Positions 45,116 to 54,792 of a stretch of 64,000 bases of DNA are shown here, in pieces. Position 1 is the first letter of the stretch. The number at the start of each line of letters is the position of its first letter. Both the position numbers and the translations under genes were made by a program. The DNA lies in NCBI GenBank assembly GCA_963565915.1, contig OY751493.1:2914001-2978000 (forward strand). The letters are read 5' to 3'. The notes under the pieces are model-generated. The model did not search any database, was not told the DNA's origin, and worked only from the letters and a program-made list of their open reading frames with translations. This stretch comes from Entoloma clypeatum (lineage: Eukaryota; Basidiomycota; Agaricomycetes; Agaricales; Entolomataceae).

Positions 45116-47834
45116 TCATTGTGTAGAACGATTGTATTTTCTTTCTTTGCAATCAATACATTGATTTGCAATGTGTTCATGTTTTGAACAAAAGAAAGAG
45201 AGATTTAAAAATGCAAATGCATTTTATGTTCAAATAACTTATATCCAATCTGGAATAATTCCAATAAGTTGGATGTGCCATTGAGCCACCTACTATAAAG
45301 GAAACAGCTTAGTAAGCTTGTCAAGAAGACTGCGTGAGTCATTAATTTGTCTTTCTGCTGCGTCTATCTTTCCTTTTCAGGAATTAATATTCCACCTTAT
45401 ATTGGATAAGACAAAAAATGCTTTCAAAAGCATTTAAAAAGTAATATTGTATTCGTGCGCTATGGCATTTGCATAACACTTATTCTGCGCCTTGACAGGC
45501 TGCGATAGTGTTCAAAATTGTCATTCTGGCTGCCAATATATAATACTTTATTATGCGAAGAAGAGTTTGTCAACCCTTCAACCTAAATCGATTCAAATTG
45601 GTCTAGCCAACCAATCTTGTTCCTCCACTCTTTCACCAAAAAAGTAGTGATGATTTGGGGCAATGCAAAGCTTCTTATCTGAACTCTCCATTTCTTGCAT
45701 GGGAATGATCTCTGATGCATCTTGCGCCTTTTAGGCTAGCATTGCATTTTGACTTATAAGGCATCTGCGCTTTAATCAAGCAGCGATGGCCTTGTCACAG
45801 AATCATATAGGGATGACCGTGATGGTACACACCCTATGGCAAAAATGGATATAGTCAAAAATCAGATTGTATCACAGCTTACAAATATTGCTGGAATAAA
45901 TCGCCTGAGAGTAATTACCTCAGCATAACTTGGAGAGTAATTCCTCCGCAGTTTGCGATTATTTTTTCTGCATGAATTTCTGGTTTCCCAACCAAGTTCT
46001 GCATCTATTTCAGTATATGCTCTTTGAAAGCCAAAGATACATGGGAAATGATTGCCATACTTGACTGTGAAAAGGGGGAGAATATAGAGAAGCATTTTAA
46101 TGGCAGCATTCTGCGCTATTTGCTTTGCGATACCATTGCTAGAAGACTGATCTTTGATCTTTTGATCTCACCATCAGATGCATTGCTTCGTATACAACAC
46201 TCTATAGGTTGTACCATTAAAGGAGCGCCGTGACCACTGCATACTTATCAAACAGTCAACTTGAACAAAAGAAAAAGCTTATCCCAGCTTATACCCCTAT
46301 GATTTCTCACCCAGAAACGATGAATTCTGGATAAAAGAGAATATCATATGAATCGATCCGTTAGTCTTATCAGACTATTGTTGGGTTCTATTCCCAAGTA
46401 TATCTTCCATGATTACTTGATGAAGCATCTTAATTGATGGCTTACTAATAATGCATTAATTTGCATTATATGGTTCTTGGAATACCAAGATTACTATTGT
46501 TTGCATGAAACGCATCAGAGTGCTTGTTACACTCTTAAGATTTGGATCAACCCATCATCTGATCTGCGCCTTGTTTTGGCTGCGACAATGATCCGGTTCT
46601 TGCATTGAGTAGAGCGCCTGTGTTGGCTGCCTCCTTTGACAAACAAGACCAAATAACACCCTCACGCGTTATTGTTGTATCATGCAACAAACATAGTAAA
46701 TCTGTGTTGATGCCTTAGAGTGGATTCTCTATTGACCTCTGAACATAAATCGGTTGTTCACCAACATAAAGTATTGCCAACCACAAAGAACTGCATCGCA
46801 AGTCATTTATTTGACTATAATCTGCAATATTGCTTGCACATCATCACATATAACAGTTGGCTTGATTGCCTATAAAATCTGTAAAATGTACTCCACGGAA
46901 TTGGTTTTCAGGGGGAGTTAATTCATTCTCTATTAACCCTAAAAAACAATCCACATGATATTTGCTTGTCTAGCCTTTGCATAACAGTGTGCGCCCCTTT
47001 GGGCTTGCCACAGTTACTAGACTTGATTATATCTGCGCTCAAATAATGGCTGCAATATCAATCATTGCGATTATATTTTGCAATAGCTTGGATAGTACGT
47101 CAGACGATATGGGAAACGATGACGGAACCACCAGCTGTCTCAGATATTATATTCTGAAGACTCAACGTCCACTATGACGATAAACTAGACCCTACTCCGA
47201 AACAGAGCATAAACTATCACAGTGGACTCTGAACCTAACTAGTTCATCCACATCCCTGAAGTCTGGAGTATTACACTCGACTCAGATGACATTATCTATA
47301 AGCACACCTTAAAGTGTTGCCATGATAATATTACATACTCAGGATAAAGGCACCCTTGTCTAAAAATCCATGGTTGTTAGCGCCTTATTTGGCAGCTTCC
47401 CAGAGTATTAATAAGCTATTTATAGCTTACATCATGCCAAGCATGATATCATCAATTGGTTAAATGACCCTTTGAGCCAGATCAAGTCTAACGAGCTCTT
47501 AATTGAGTTATGTCTTCTGACTTATCCCCGGCCTTAGTGCCACATGCTCTTTCCATACTAGTTCTTGCGCTACTACTGGCTGCAACTACTATGTGATCCA
47601 TAAAAAACTGAGTACCACTACGTCTTGAGCGCCTTCTTGGGCTGCCTGCATTGGTAGTCTCATTTTTTGTGTGAATCATGGTCAAAACCATTGATACTCG
47701 TCTGGAATGACAATAAACTATCACATGTGGTTTGCTGATGCAATCAGGCCAAACACCTGACTCAGCATGGTCCGTGCGAGATAGGCAAAGCCTTAAATAC
47801 GCTCCTCAAAGTTGAGTTTTAGAGCAGGCTTCCA
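45116..47834 (+). other. AT-rich non-coding interior of D
   Basis: About 2.7 kb with stops in all frames and no protein motif. It carries eleven of the bulged hairpins. The closely corresponding minus-strand region of E (61110-63528) has the same order of recognisable blocks. Confidence 0.6.
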
Positions 47835-48026
47835 ATGGCATTCTTCGCCTACTTCTCCACCGCCTTCTACACTCGCTTCGCACATGCCGACCAGTTGGCG
47901 CATGTTGCCTCGACCACCAACACCACCACCACCACTACTGCAGCTGGCGATGCCGCTGCTTCTTCATCGCCCTCTGGCAATAACACTGCCATGACCACCG
48001 ACGATAAGACGTCAGAAAAGAAGTAA
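47835..48026 (+). CDS. 63-residue small ORF of element D
   Basis: MAFFAYFSTAFYTRFAHADQ followed by a Thr run, Ala-Ser-Ser-Pro and an acidic-basic end (TTDDKTSEKK). The minus-strand copy in E (60874-61065) is 63 residues too, with about 80% identity and the same start and stop. A TTAAATA box at 47793-47799, in a conserved block, lies 36 bp upstream. The first 15 residues are hydrophobic and could form a helix. Function unknown. Confidence 0.6.
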   Translation: MAFFAYFSTAFYTRFAHADQLAHVASTTNTTTTTTAAGDAAASSSPSGNNTAMTTDDKTSEKK

Positions 48027-48397
48027 AAGTAGTTAGTGGTACAAAGTAATTAGATAATCAATTACTTCAGTGGCTGCTCTAAGCGCTACACTGGCTGCTT
48101 CAAGCGCCATTATGGCTGCATGTTTATTGCGCTATTTCATGTCTCTCAAAGGTATTTTTATCCTTTGATGATCTATTGATCTCAGATTGACTTCTGATGA
48201 GACCTGTCTATTCTTGTTTTGGAATTAGACTTATGGGTCTCTGATAAGACCTTAAATGACAGCGTATGCTAAACGACACAGCAGATCCCCTTTAGCGCCC
48301 TTACGGCTGCTGCCATTTAATTTGGCTCTTCACTAGGACTTGAATGTCTTCTTGTGAACAAGTATTGAAACCCGACGGAATCACACTTGAGGGGGAG

Positions 48398-48835
48398 TGT
48401 TGAGAATACATTCTAGACGGATGTCTCGACAGTCAATCACATGTCTATAGACATGTGTATTCCCATATGGAGTTACATATGGAAGTGTTCTAGACTTAGA
48501 ACAATCTAGACTTGCTCTAGATCCCTGACTCATTAGATATGTGTCAGACGTGCATAACATATGTCATGTTATGTCACATCATGTGCTTGTCACACTATAT
48601 GACTATAAGTCACATATTACCATATATGTGAGTTTATGGTTCTGCGACAGAACTCAGTTTGTACTTGTTTGTACATGGTCTGTGCGCATCCTTGTAGGTA
48701 TAAATACTTGATGTATCTGTATCTACAATAACAGGACTTTTACGAAGTACCTTCATCACTCAAGCTCTCTCTTCTTACCTCCAATGTGAGTACCTTACCC
48801 AGGCTTCCCTGCGTATGTAGGTGTGCTGTTCAATA
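48398..48835 (+). repeat. 3' LTR of D (438 bp)
   Basis: Appears identical to 42543-42980. Confidence 0.9.
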
Positions 48836-48840
48836 GTCAG

Positions 48841-48961
48841 TACTATATAAACCTCATGTACCATAGCTACATTCCTTAGATTTAGCAATCACATTGCTCT
48901 TCGCCTTTCCATCTTCCTGCATACTCTGCCCGAACCTTGGAACGGTTTGTTACGCATAACA
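48841..48961 (+). repeat. 5' LTR of C, second part (TATA box, self-primer, U5)
   Basis: TATATAA at 48844-48850 lies 34 bp before AGATTTAGCAA (48878-48888). That 11-mer is the exact complement of the PBS at 48964-48974. The LTR ends at CATAACA. Confidence 0.88.
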
Positions 48962-48963
48962 AG

Positions 48964-48974
48964 TTGCTAAATCT
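48964..48974 (+). other. Self-complementary primer binding site of C
   Basis: TTGCTAAATCT, 2 bases after the LTR, pairs over 11 nt with LTR bases 48878-48888, close to the predicted transcript 5' end. This is the Tf1/sushi self-priming arrangement. B has the same pair (57921-57931 with 58302-58312). Confidence 0.75.
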
Positions 48975-49416
48975 CGTTAGGTTCGCCCAGAGCAAAGAGA
49001 GCAACTACCAGACGAGTCAAGACGTTGCGCTTCTTTGAAGACTTCACCAGTAACCAATTCAGCACGCCAGAAGCCCGACAGGAGGAGCTAAGTCCTCGAG
49101 ACAGTATCGATTTTACACTCATCCAGCAGTACATCGAATTGGAGATCCGTCGCATCCTACAGCAGGTGCTTGACGAAGAACTAGACAATGACGAGCATCG
49201 CCCCCACGGCGAGATAGCAGAGAGCATCCATCTTGCTCGGCAACACCAGATCGCGCGTTACAACGCCTGACAGAACGAACTCGAAAGCTTTCGCGTTCAA
49301 GAAGGACCTCAGACAGGTCGGATCACAGAGATCAGAGAGTTTATCGGTGTCCAGACAACCGTTATCAGAAGATTGATTAGGACGCTCACATTGAGACGTC
49401 CCAGAGCCGCATCACC
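48975..49416 (+). other. Leader of C with an ATG-less open frame
   Basis: A frame from about 49025 to 49270 (81 codons, no ATG; 'SIDFTLIQQYIELEIRRILQ', 'VLDEELDNDEHRPHGEIAES') is also visible in B. It could be an old N-terminal part of Gag. I leave it uncalled. Confidence 0.35.
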
Positions 49417-50619
49417 ATGTCTTACTCGAAGCAGCAGATCTACGCCCACTTCACCACCGACAAGCAACAGACCGAGTACAACCGTTGGGCACAAAACGAG
49501 AGACTTGACCCCTTCTCGCGACCAACAGATGCGCAGGAACAGAGATTCCTTAGAGATCTACAGAGGAAATACCCCGAACATTTTGCCACCGATTCTGCCG
49601 ACGAGTCCCCTGACGAATTTACTTTTGACTCTGCGCAGTCAGATACCGAACAGACGCCTAGAACAGGGACTGATTTTCAACCCCTACCTATATCCCGAAC
49701 CCCATCTTCATCCCAACAATCCGACGCCTCTCCTACTCTGCAGGTTCTAGACATGGCAGAAGCACCGACAGTACAAACAATGGATACATCCAAGATCATC
49801 AAAGATCCTGGGATGTTCCAAGACAGACACACCTTCGACGAGTGGTGGAAAGCCACCAAATTATACATCAGATTCCAGAAGGGCCTGTCCGACGATCAGA
49901 AGATTCTTGCGGTGTTATCCCACATGATGGAAGGGTCCGGTAAACACTGGGCCAGCAACAAGTTAGACGACCTTGCCACCGATGGCGAGAACATCACCTG
50001 GTTAGGGTTCTCAGACGACATCGCTACGCGATTCTCTATTGCCAACAAGTCGGCAGCGGCCAAGGCGAGACTCGAAGTCCTGAAACAGGAGAAACGCACC
50101 ATCGACAAATTCTTGGACGAATTCGAAGAGCTCTTGAAGCTGTCAAACCTTGGCGAAGAAACTGGGAAATACATCCTGGAAAAGAACGTCAACCGCAGAA
50201 TTTCTGAACAAGTGGCTAGCGATGGCAAGACGTACACTGATTACGCAAAGGAGATCCGAAACAAGGGACGACAGATGGAGGGACATGCATTAGTCATCCG
50301 AGGGGGTGGCGACACACGCACCGGATCGGGCACCACTTATGGTGGTCAAGGCAAAGCCATGGAGATCGACAAAGCAGGAGTAGCCCGTTGCTACAACTGT
50401 CAGCGCTTTGGTCACCTTGCCAAAGACTGCAAAGCCCCAAAGAAGAAAGATGGTCGTAAGTGTTTCAACTGCGACCAAGAAGGACATATCGCACGCAACT
50501 GCCGCAAGCCGAAGAAGAACTCTGGAAAGATTAGGAAGGTGTCTGATGGAGATACCGATGATGATGAAACCATCACCATAGAGACCGATGAGAAGGATTT
50601 TCCCGAAGGGTCTGATTAA
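49417..50619 (+). CDS. Gag of chromovirus C
   Basis: 400 residues, MSYSKQQIYAHFTTDKQQTE. The capsid-like centre has 'FDEWWKATKLYIRFQKGLSD', 'WLGFSDDIATRFSIANKSAA' and 'TIDKFLDEFEELLKLSNLGE'. Two CCHC zinc knuckles follow: CYNCQRFGHLAKDC and CFNCDQEGHIARNC. The C-terminus is acidic and ends FPEGSD at TAA 50617-50619. Confidence 0.94.
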   Translation: MSYSKQQIYAHFTTDKQQTEYNRWAQNERLDPFSRPTDAQEQRFLRDLQRKYPEHFATDSADESPDEFTFDSAQSDTEQTPRTGTDFQPLPISRTPSSSQQSDASPTLQVLDMAEAPTVQTMDTSKIIKDPGMFQDRHTFDEWWKATKLYIRFQKGLSDDQKILAVLSHMMEGSGKHWASNKLDDLATDGENITWLGFSDDIATRFSIANKSAAAKARLEVLKQEKRTIDKFLDEFEELLKLSNLGEETGKYILEKNVNRRISEQVASDGKTYTDYAKEIRNKGRQMEGHALVIRGGGDTRTGSGTTYGGQGKAMEIDKAGVARCYNCQRFGHLAKDCKAPKKKDGRKCFNCDQEGHIARNCRKPKKNSGKIRKVSDGDTDDDETITIETDEKDFPEGSD

Positions 50620-53600
50620 ACGATGCTAAGTCGCGACCCTTATCCATTAAACGAACTCGCTTGCCTGGTGCAGCTACAGACAATATAACTTATGTTATCC
50701 CTGCAAAGCGAGCCGTTGCGTCAACTAAGATTGTCAAGGGAGATAAACCTCCGAAACGACGAGAGATCAAGCTGCAAGCTCAGATCAAAACACGACGAGG
50801 ACCAAAGGCCATTCGACCTGAGGTTGATAGCGGATGTGAACGCACATGTATCCATCCCAGAATAGTACGCGAACAGAACCTTCCCACACGGGGAATAAAG
50901 CCCATATCAATCCTAAATGCGGATGGATCGCCGAACCGACAACAGAAAGCAGAAAAACTTGCCGAAGTCAAGCTGGACTTAGGAACACACCAGGAAACCA
51001 TGGAAGCAATGGTATTGGACATTGGGAGAACGGACATGCTTTTGGGACATGACTGGTTGGTGCACCACAACCCCACAATCAATTGGACGACCGGCGCTGT
51101 AACATTCAACCGGTGCCCATCAACATGTCAAACCAAACACTCGGATTTCAGGGTTAACCTTAATGGTCGCAAACATCGGGTTCGCATGGTGGAAGTACGA
51201 GACAGGGACGCACCCAAGAAATCGGATCAGAAATGGAAACCCGGAGACCCCATATTGGAAGCAGTTACTCCCACACCACCTCCCACAACCAAACGACCCT
51301 CATACGTTGAACGTTTTGCCCATCTCTTTGAAAAAGAAAACTTTGACAAGATCCCAAAGGAAAGAGAATGGGACCACGGCATCGAACTTACACCGGACGC
51401 ACCAAAGGAGCTAGGAGGAAACACGTATCCTATGACCCAAAAGGAGCAAGAAGAACTGGACGAATTCATTGATGAAGGCCTGGCAACCGGAAAGATCCGA
51501 CCGTCCAAATCCCCTTATGCATCACCCTGCTTCTTCATTAACAAGAAAGACGGTTCCAAACGATTGGTACAGGATTATCGCATGGTCAATAAATTCACGG
51601 TTAAGGACAAATTCCCACTCCCACGCATCAACAACCTCTTGGATGTATTGAAGGACGCAGTCTACTTCAACAAAATGGACATCATGTGGGGATACAATAA
51701 CGTGCGGATTAAGAAGGGTGACGAATGGAAAGCCGCCTTCCTGACCAGCCGAGGATTGTTTGAACCATTGGTCATGTTTTTCGGTCTCTGCAACTCCCCG
51801 GGAATGTTCTCTCGGATGATGGCCAGCCTATTCAGGGATCAGATCCGTCGGCGCATCTGTGTGATTTACATGGATGACATAGTGGTTATTGGTAAAACCA
51901 AGAAAGAACTCGCCCGGAACACCGAAGAGATCTTGCAGATTCTGTCAGACAATGACCTGTTCCTAAAGGAGAAGAAGTGTCTTTGGGAAGTAACAAAATG
52001 CCCCATATTGGGATATGTCATTGGAGAAGGACGTGTTGAGATGGAAACTGAAAAGGTGGACACAATCCGGAACTGGCGAGTACCCACATCAAAAAAGGAA
52101 GTCCAGAGGTTCCTGGGATTTGCCAATTTTTATCGACGCTTCATTGAAGGATACTCAAACATCGCAAAGCCACTCACAACACTTACGGGAAATACAGCAT
52201 TCACGTGGGGACCAGCGGCGCAAGAAGCATTTGAAGGTCTCATACGGGCAATCACGACGGCACCAGTCTTGGCATTGCCCAAACCGGACGGGCAGTTCAG
52301 GGTCGAAACTGATGCATCGGGTTATGCGATTGGAGCGGTACTTTCACAGAAACAAGACGACAAGTGGCATCCTATCGCGTTCTTGTCGCGGACCATGTCC
52401 GCGGCCGAACAGAATTACGAGATATATGACAAGGAACTCTTGGCAGTCATGGAAGCACTGAAGGACTGGCGACATTATCTACTTGAAGCCAAGGAACATT
52501 TCGAGATCTTAACCGATCACAAAAACCTGGAGTATTTCCGGCGTCCTCAGGACCTAAACCAACGACAGAGGTGCTGGAAGATGAAGTTACAAGACTATGA
52601 CTTCGAATTGCGACATGTACCTGGGAAGACAAATGCGAAAGCAGACATCCTGTCACGTTTACCCTGGTATGAGACGGAACTCGAGCCGCAGGACAGCGAC
52701 CAAATGCTCAAGGAGGGGCTATTTTTGAAACGATTGGAATCAGAAGATGTGATACAAATGGAGATGTTCACGGAGGAACAATTCTTTGAAGGGGGTGAAA
52801 CATCTGATTCCATCAAAATCGGAAACATCACAACCATCGAAAACCCATGGATCGCACGCATCAAGGCCTCGAATTGCATGGAGACAGAAGTAGCTCAGGG
52901 TCTGAAGAAGAATCCTCACTGGTACCAGCAGGAAAATGGCATCACCTACGCAGGAGAACGAGTCTATGTTCCACCAGACCCACAATTGCGCCAAGAACTG
53001 ATGTTTGAAGCGCACGACGCACCAGTGGCAGGACATCCGGGACAATATCGAACACATGAACTCCTCACTCGCACCTATTGGTGGCCCACCATCCTACATG
53101 ACGGAAAGAAGTATGTGAAAGGTTGTGACACCTGTCAACGTAACAAGATCAGCCGCCAAAGGAGACACGCCCCTCTGCACCCTAACGCCGCGCCAAGTCA
53201 ACCATGGGAAGATATAGGGATTGACGTCGTGGGACCGATACCAGAATCTGATGGGAAGAACGCAATTCTGGTCATCACGGACAGACATTCAAAGATGCTT
53301 CATCTCATCCCGACAACCGTGGAACTATCGGCTGAAGGATTAGCCAAGATCTATCGGGACCAGATATGGAAGCTTCATGGGATCCCTAAGAAGATCATTA
53401 GCGACAGAGGACCACAGTTCGCCGCGAAGTTCATGGAGATACTTTGCCGCATGTTGGGAATCAAGAGAAACCTGTCCACTGCGTACCATCCACGAACTGA
53501 TGGACAAGCCGAACGATCGCATCAGGAAACCGAGGTGTTCTTACGAAACTTTGTCAACCATCTACAAGATGATTGGGCGGAATGGATCGCAATCGCAGAA

Positions 53601-54269
53601 TTCCAGTACAATGACAAAGAACATCAAGCGACAAAGTACACACCATTCTATCTCAACTACGGTCTGCATCCTTGGAAGGGAGAACTTGTGTTGGAAGACA
53701 CCAATCCAGCGGCAAACGACTTCTTGAAAAAACTCAAACAGGCACGAGAAGAAGCCAACGCAGCACTGAAACAGGCCCAGGATCAGATGAAGAAGACAGT
53801 TGACACACGACGAAGCCTGTCTCGGAATTACCGCATCGGAGACAAGGTGTGGCTGGAAGGGACTAACATCAGGACTGATCGTCCCTCAAAGAAACTTGAC
53901 GCCCTCCGACATGGACCGTTCAAAGTCCTAGAGAAGAAAGGAGCTAGCGCATACCGTCTTGATCTTCCCAAAACCTGGAAGATGATCCACCCTGTGTTCA
54001 ACGAGATCCTGTTATCGCCATACAAAACCCCGAAGTATGCCATCCAGAAAAAGAAGCCAGCTCCTGATCCGATCATCGTCGAAGGACGAGAAGAATACCA
54101 TGTCTCCACGATCCTGGACTCTCGGAAATTCCGTGGAAAGATCCAGTACCTTGTCCAATGGGAAGGGTATGGCCCAGAAGAGAACACGTGGGAACCTCGG
54201 ACTAATGTTCAGAACGCTCAAAACTTGATCCGAGATTTTCATCGGCAAAATCCATTGCGTCCACGATAA
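50616..54269 (+). CDS. Pol of chromovirus C (PR-RT-RNase H-IN-chromodomain)
   Basis: Uninterrupted frame, -1 relative to gag, open from 50616, with no early ATG; probably made as Gag-Pol or by reinitiation. Protease: 'VDSGCERTCIHPRIV'. RT: 'PYASPCFFINKKDGSKRLVQ', '[17 protein letters not shown]', 'YMDDIVVIG' (51867-51878). RNase H: 'ETDASGYAIGAVLSQ', 'DHKNLEYF'. Integrase: 'HDAPVAGHPGQYRTHELL', 'CDTCQRNK', 'DVVGPIPESDGKNAILVITD', 'ISDRGPQFAAKFME', 'RTDGQAERSHQETE'. Chromodomain: '[20 protein letters not shown]'. The chromodomain probably steers integration to heterochromatin, which fits insertion into B. Confidence 0.95.
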   Translation, partial: LNDAKSRPLSIKRTRLPGAATDNITYVIPAKRAVASTKIVKGDKPPKRREIKLQAQIKTRRGPKAIRPEVDSGCERTCIHPRIVREQNLPTRGIKPISILNADGSPNRQQKAEKLAEVKLDLGTHQETMEAMVLDIGRTDMLLGHDWLVHHNPTINWTTGAVTFNRCPSTCQTKHSDFRVNLNGRKHRVRMVEVRDRDAPKKSDQKWKPGDPILEAVTPTPPPTTKRPSYVERFAHLFEKENFDKIPKEREWDHGIELTPDAPKELGGNTYPMTQKEQEELDEFIDEGLATGKIRPSKSPYASPCFFINKKDGSKRLVQDYRMVNKFTVKDKFPLPRINNLLDVLKDAVYFNKMDIMWGYNNVRIKKGDEWKAAFLTSRGLFEPLVMFFGLCNSPGMFSRMMASLFRDQIRRRICVIYMDDIVVIGKTKKELARNTEEILQILSDNDLFLKEKKCLWEVTKCPILGYVIGEGRVEMETEKVDTIRNWRVPTSKKEVQRFLGFANFYRRFIEGYSNIAKPLTTLTGNTAFTWGPAAQEAFEGLIRAITTAPVLALPKPDGQFRVETDASGYAIGAVLSQKQDDKWHPIAFLSRTMSAAEQNYEIYDKELLAVMEALKDWRHYLLEAKEHFEILTDHKNLEYFRRPQDLNQRQRCWKMKLQDYDFELRHVPGKTNAKADILSRLPWYETELEPQDSDQMLKEGLFLKRLESEDVIQMEMFTEEQFFEGGETSDSIKIGNITTIENPWIARIKASNCMETEVAQGLKKNPHWYQQENGITYAGERVYVPPDPQLRQELMFEAHDAPVAGHPGQYRTHELLTRTYWWPTILHDGKKYVKGCDTCQRNKISRQRRHAPLHPNAAPSQPWEDIGIDVVGPIPESDGKNAILVITDRHSKMLHLIPTTVELSAEGLAKIYRDQIWKLHGIPKKIISDRGPQFAAKFMEILCRMLGIKRNLSTAYHPRTDGQAERSHQETEVFLRNFVNHLQDDWAEWIAIAEFQYNDKEHQATKYTPFYLNYGLHPWKGELVLEDTNPAANDFLKKLKQAREEANAALKQAQDQMKKTVDTRRSLSRNYRIGDKVWLEGTNIRTDRPSKKLDALRHGPFKVLEKKGASAYRLDLPKTWKMIHPVFNEILLSPYKTPKYAIQKKKPAPDPIIVEGREEYHVSTILDSRKFRGKIQYLVQWEGYGPEENTWEPRTNVQNAQNLIRDFHRQNPLRPR

Positions 54270-54386
54270 AAGAACAAACTTTGAGAACCATTTTCCACAT
54301 CGACTTCTGTCACATTGAGTTCCCCGCTCCAACTCTTCTCGCCCAACACGCCGTTCTTCTTATACCTTTCAAACATCATTTCTGCC

Positions 54387-54755
54387 ATGTCCAACATCAC
54401 CGCCGCCTCCACCGATGTTTCCGATATCAACCCCACCATCACCACCCTCATCGGCGAAGCGCTCTCCATGCGCGACCAGATCCATGCGCTCGAAACCTCC
54501 GTCGCCGACATCCTCCACCGGCAAATGCATATCCGCCTTCATACCCTCTCCGATTTACCAACCGCCCCCACCGCTGAGGAGAAGCTCATCCTCAAAAACT
54601 ATACCAACACCCTTGCTGTCGAGAATCGACGCCTTCGCCTCGCCGTTCGAGGTTTAGAGTTTGCCACGGCGGTAAACGATGAACTGATAAAGGATTGGGG
54701 TAACCGAGTTGACCCTGCCTGGGCCGATCCAAATGGCAATGATGGATGGGAGTAG
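54387..54755 (+). CDS. Accessory ORF3 of chromovirus C
   Basis: 122 residues from ATG 54387, between pol and the 3' LTR. The core 'EALSMRDQIHALETS.AD.LHRQMHIRLH' is identical in B, and the rest diverges. Predicted mostly helical and possibly coiled-coil; no membrane helix. I know no named family with this sequence. Confidence 0.72.
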   Translation: MSNITAASTDVSDINPTITTLIGEALSMRDQIHALETSVADILHRQMHIRLHTLSDLPTAPTAEEKLILKNYTNTLAVENRRLRLAVRGLEFATAVNDELIKDWGNRVDPAWADPNGNDGWE

Positions 54756-54792
54756 GTAGTCTGTGAGGACACAGACCTTGAGGAGGGGAACA

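Larger units (their letters stand above)
43093..48310 (+). repeat. Family of ~21 dispersed bulged hairpins in element D
   Basis: Consensus GCGCY, loop 4-8, RGC-(bulged T/A)-GC: a 5-bp stem with one bulged base on the 3' side. Copies: 43093-43108, 43187-43202, 43232-43247, 43327-43343, 43379-43396, 43574-43591, 44995-45010, 45487-45503, 45724-45740, 45767-45784, 46566-46583, 46614-46630, 46991-47008, 47035-47053, 47302-47320, 47380-47396, 47567-47583, 47629-47645, 48083-48098, 48104-48119, 48295-48310. Loops differ freely while stems hold. Compensatory pairs are seen: CC/GG becomes CT/AG at 45767 and 44995, and 47302 has GCACAC paired with GTGT(T)GC. Several stems extend outward with different pairs (ATC/GAT at 43375-43399, AGTT/AACT around 47560-47588, AA/TT at 48081-48100). 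All lie on the same strand as the transcript. Confidence 0.85.
42543..48835 (+). mobile_element. Element D: gag-only LTR retroelement (copia-type priming) with dispersed hairpins
   Basis: A 6.29 kb element in the 5' LTR of C, target duplication GTCAG (42538-42542 and 48836-48840). Two LTRs of 438 bp (42543-42980, 48398-48835) look identical. LTR ends are TG...TA rather than TG...CA. PBS GGTTATGGGCCCCGG follows directly (42981-42995) and a purine run precedes the 3' LTR. The 5.4 kb interior encodes a 287-residue Gag and a 63-residue small ORF, but no protease, integrase, RT or RNase H motif in any frame. It resembles the gag-only 'TR-GAG' class known from plants and must have been copied by enzymes supplied in trans. 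Confidence 0.9.

Noticed and set aside
43093..48310. Dispersed repeats of D as a CRISPR array
   Set aside because: Spacing is irregular (about 15 to 3000 bp), the units are short and variable, and this is a eukaryotic retroelement.
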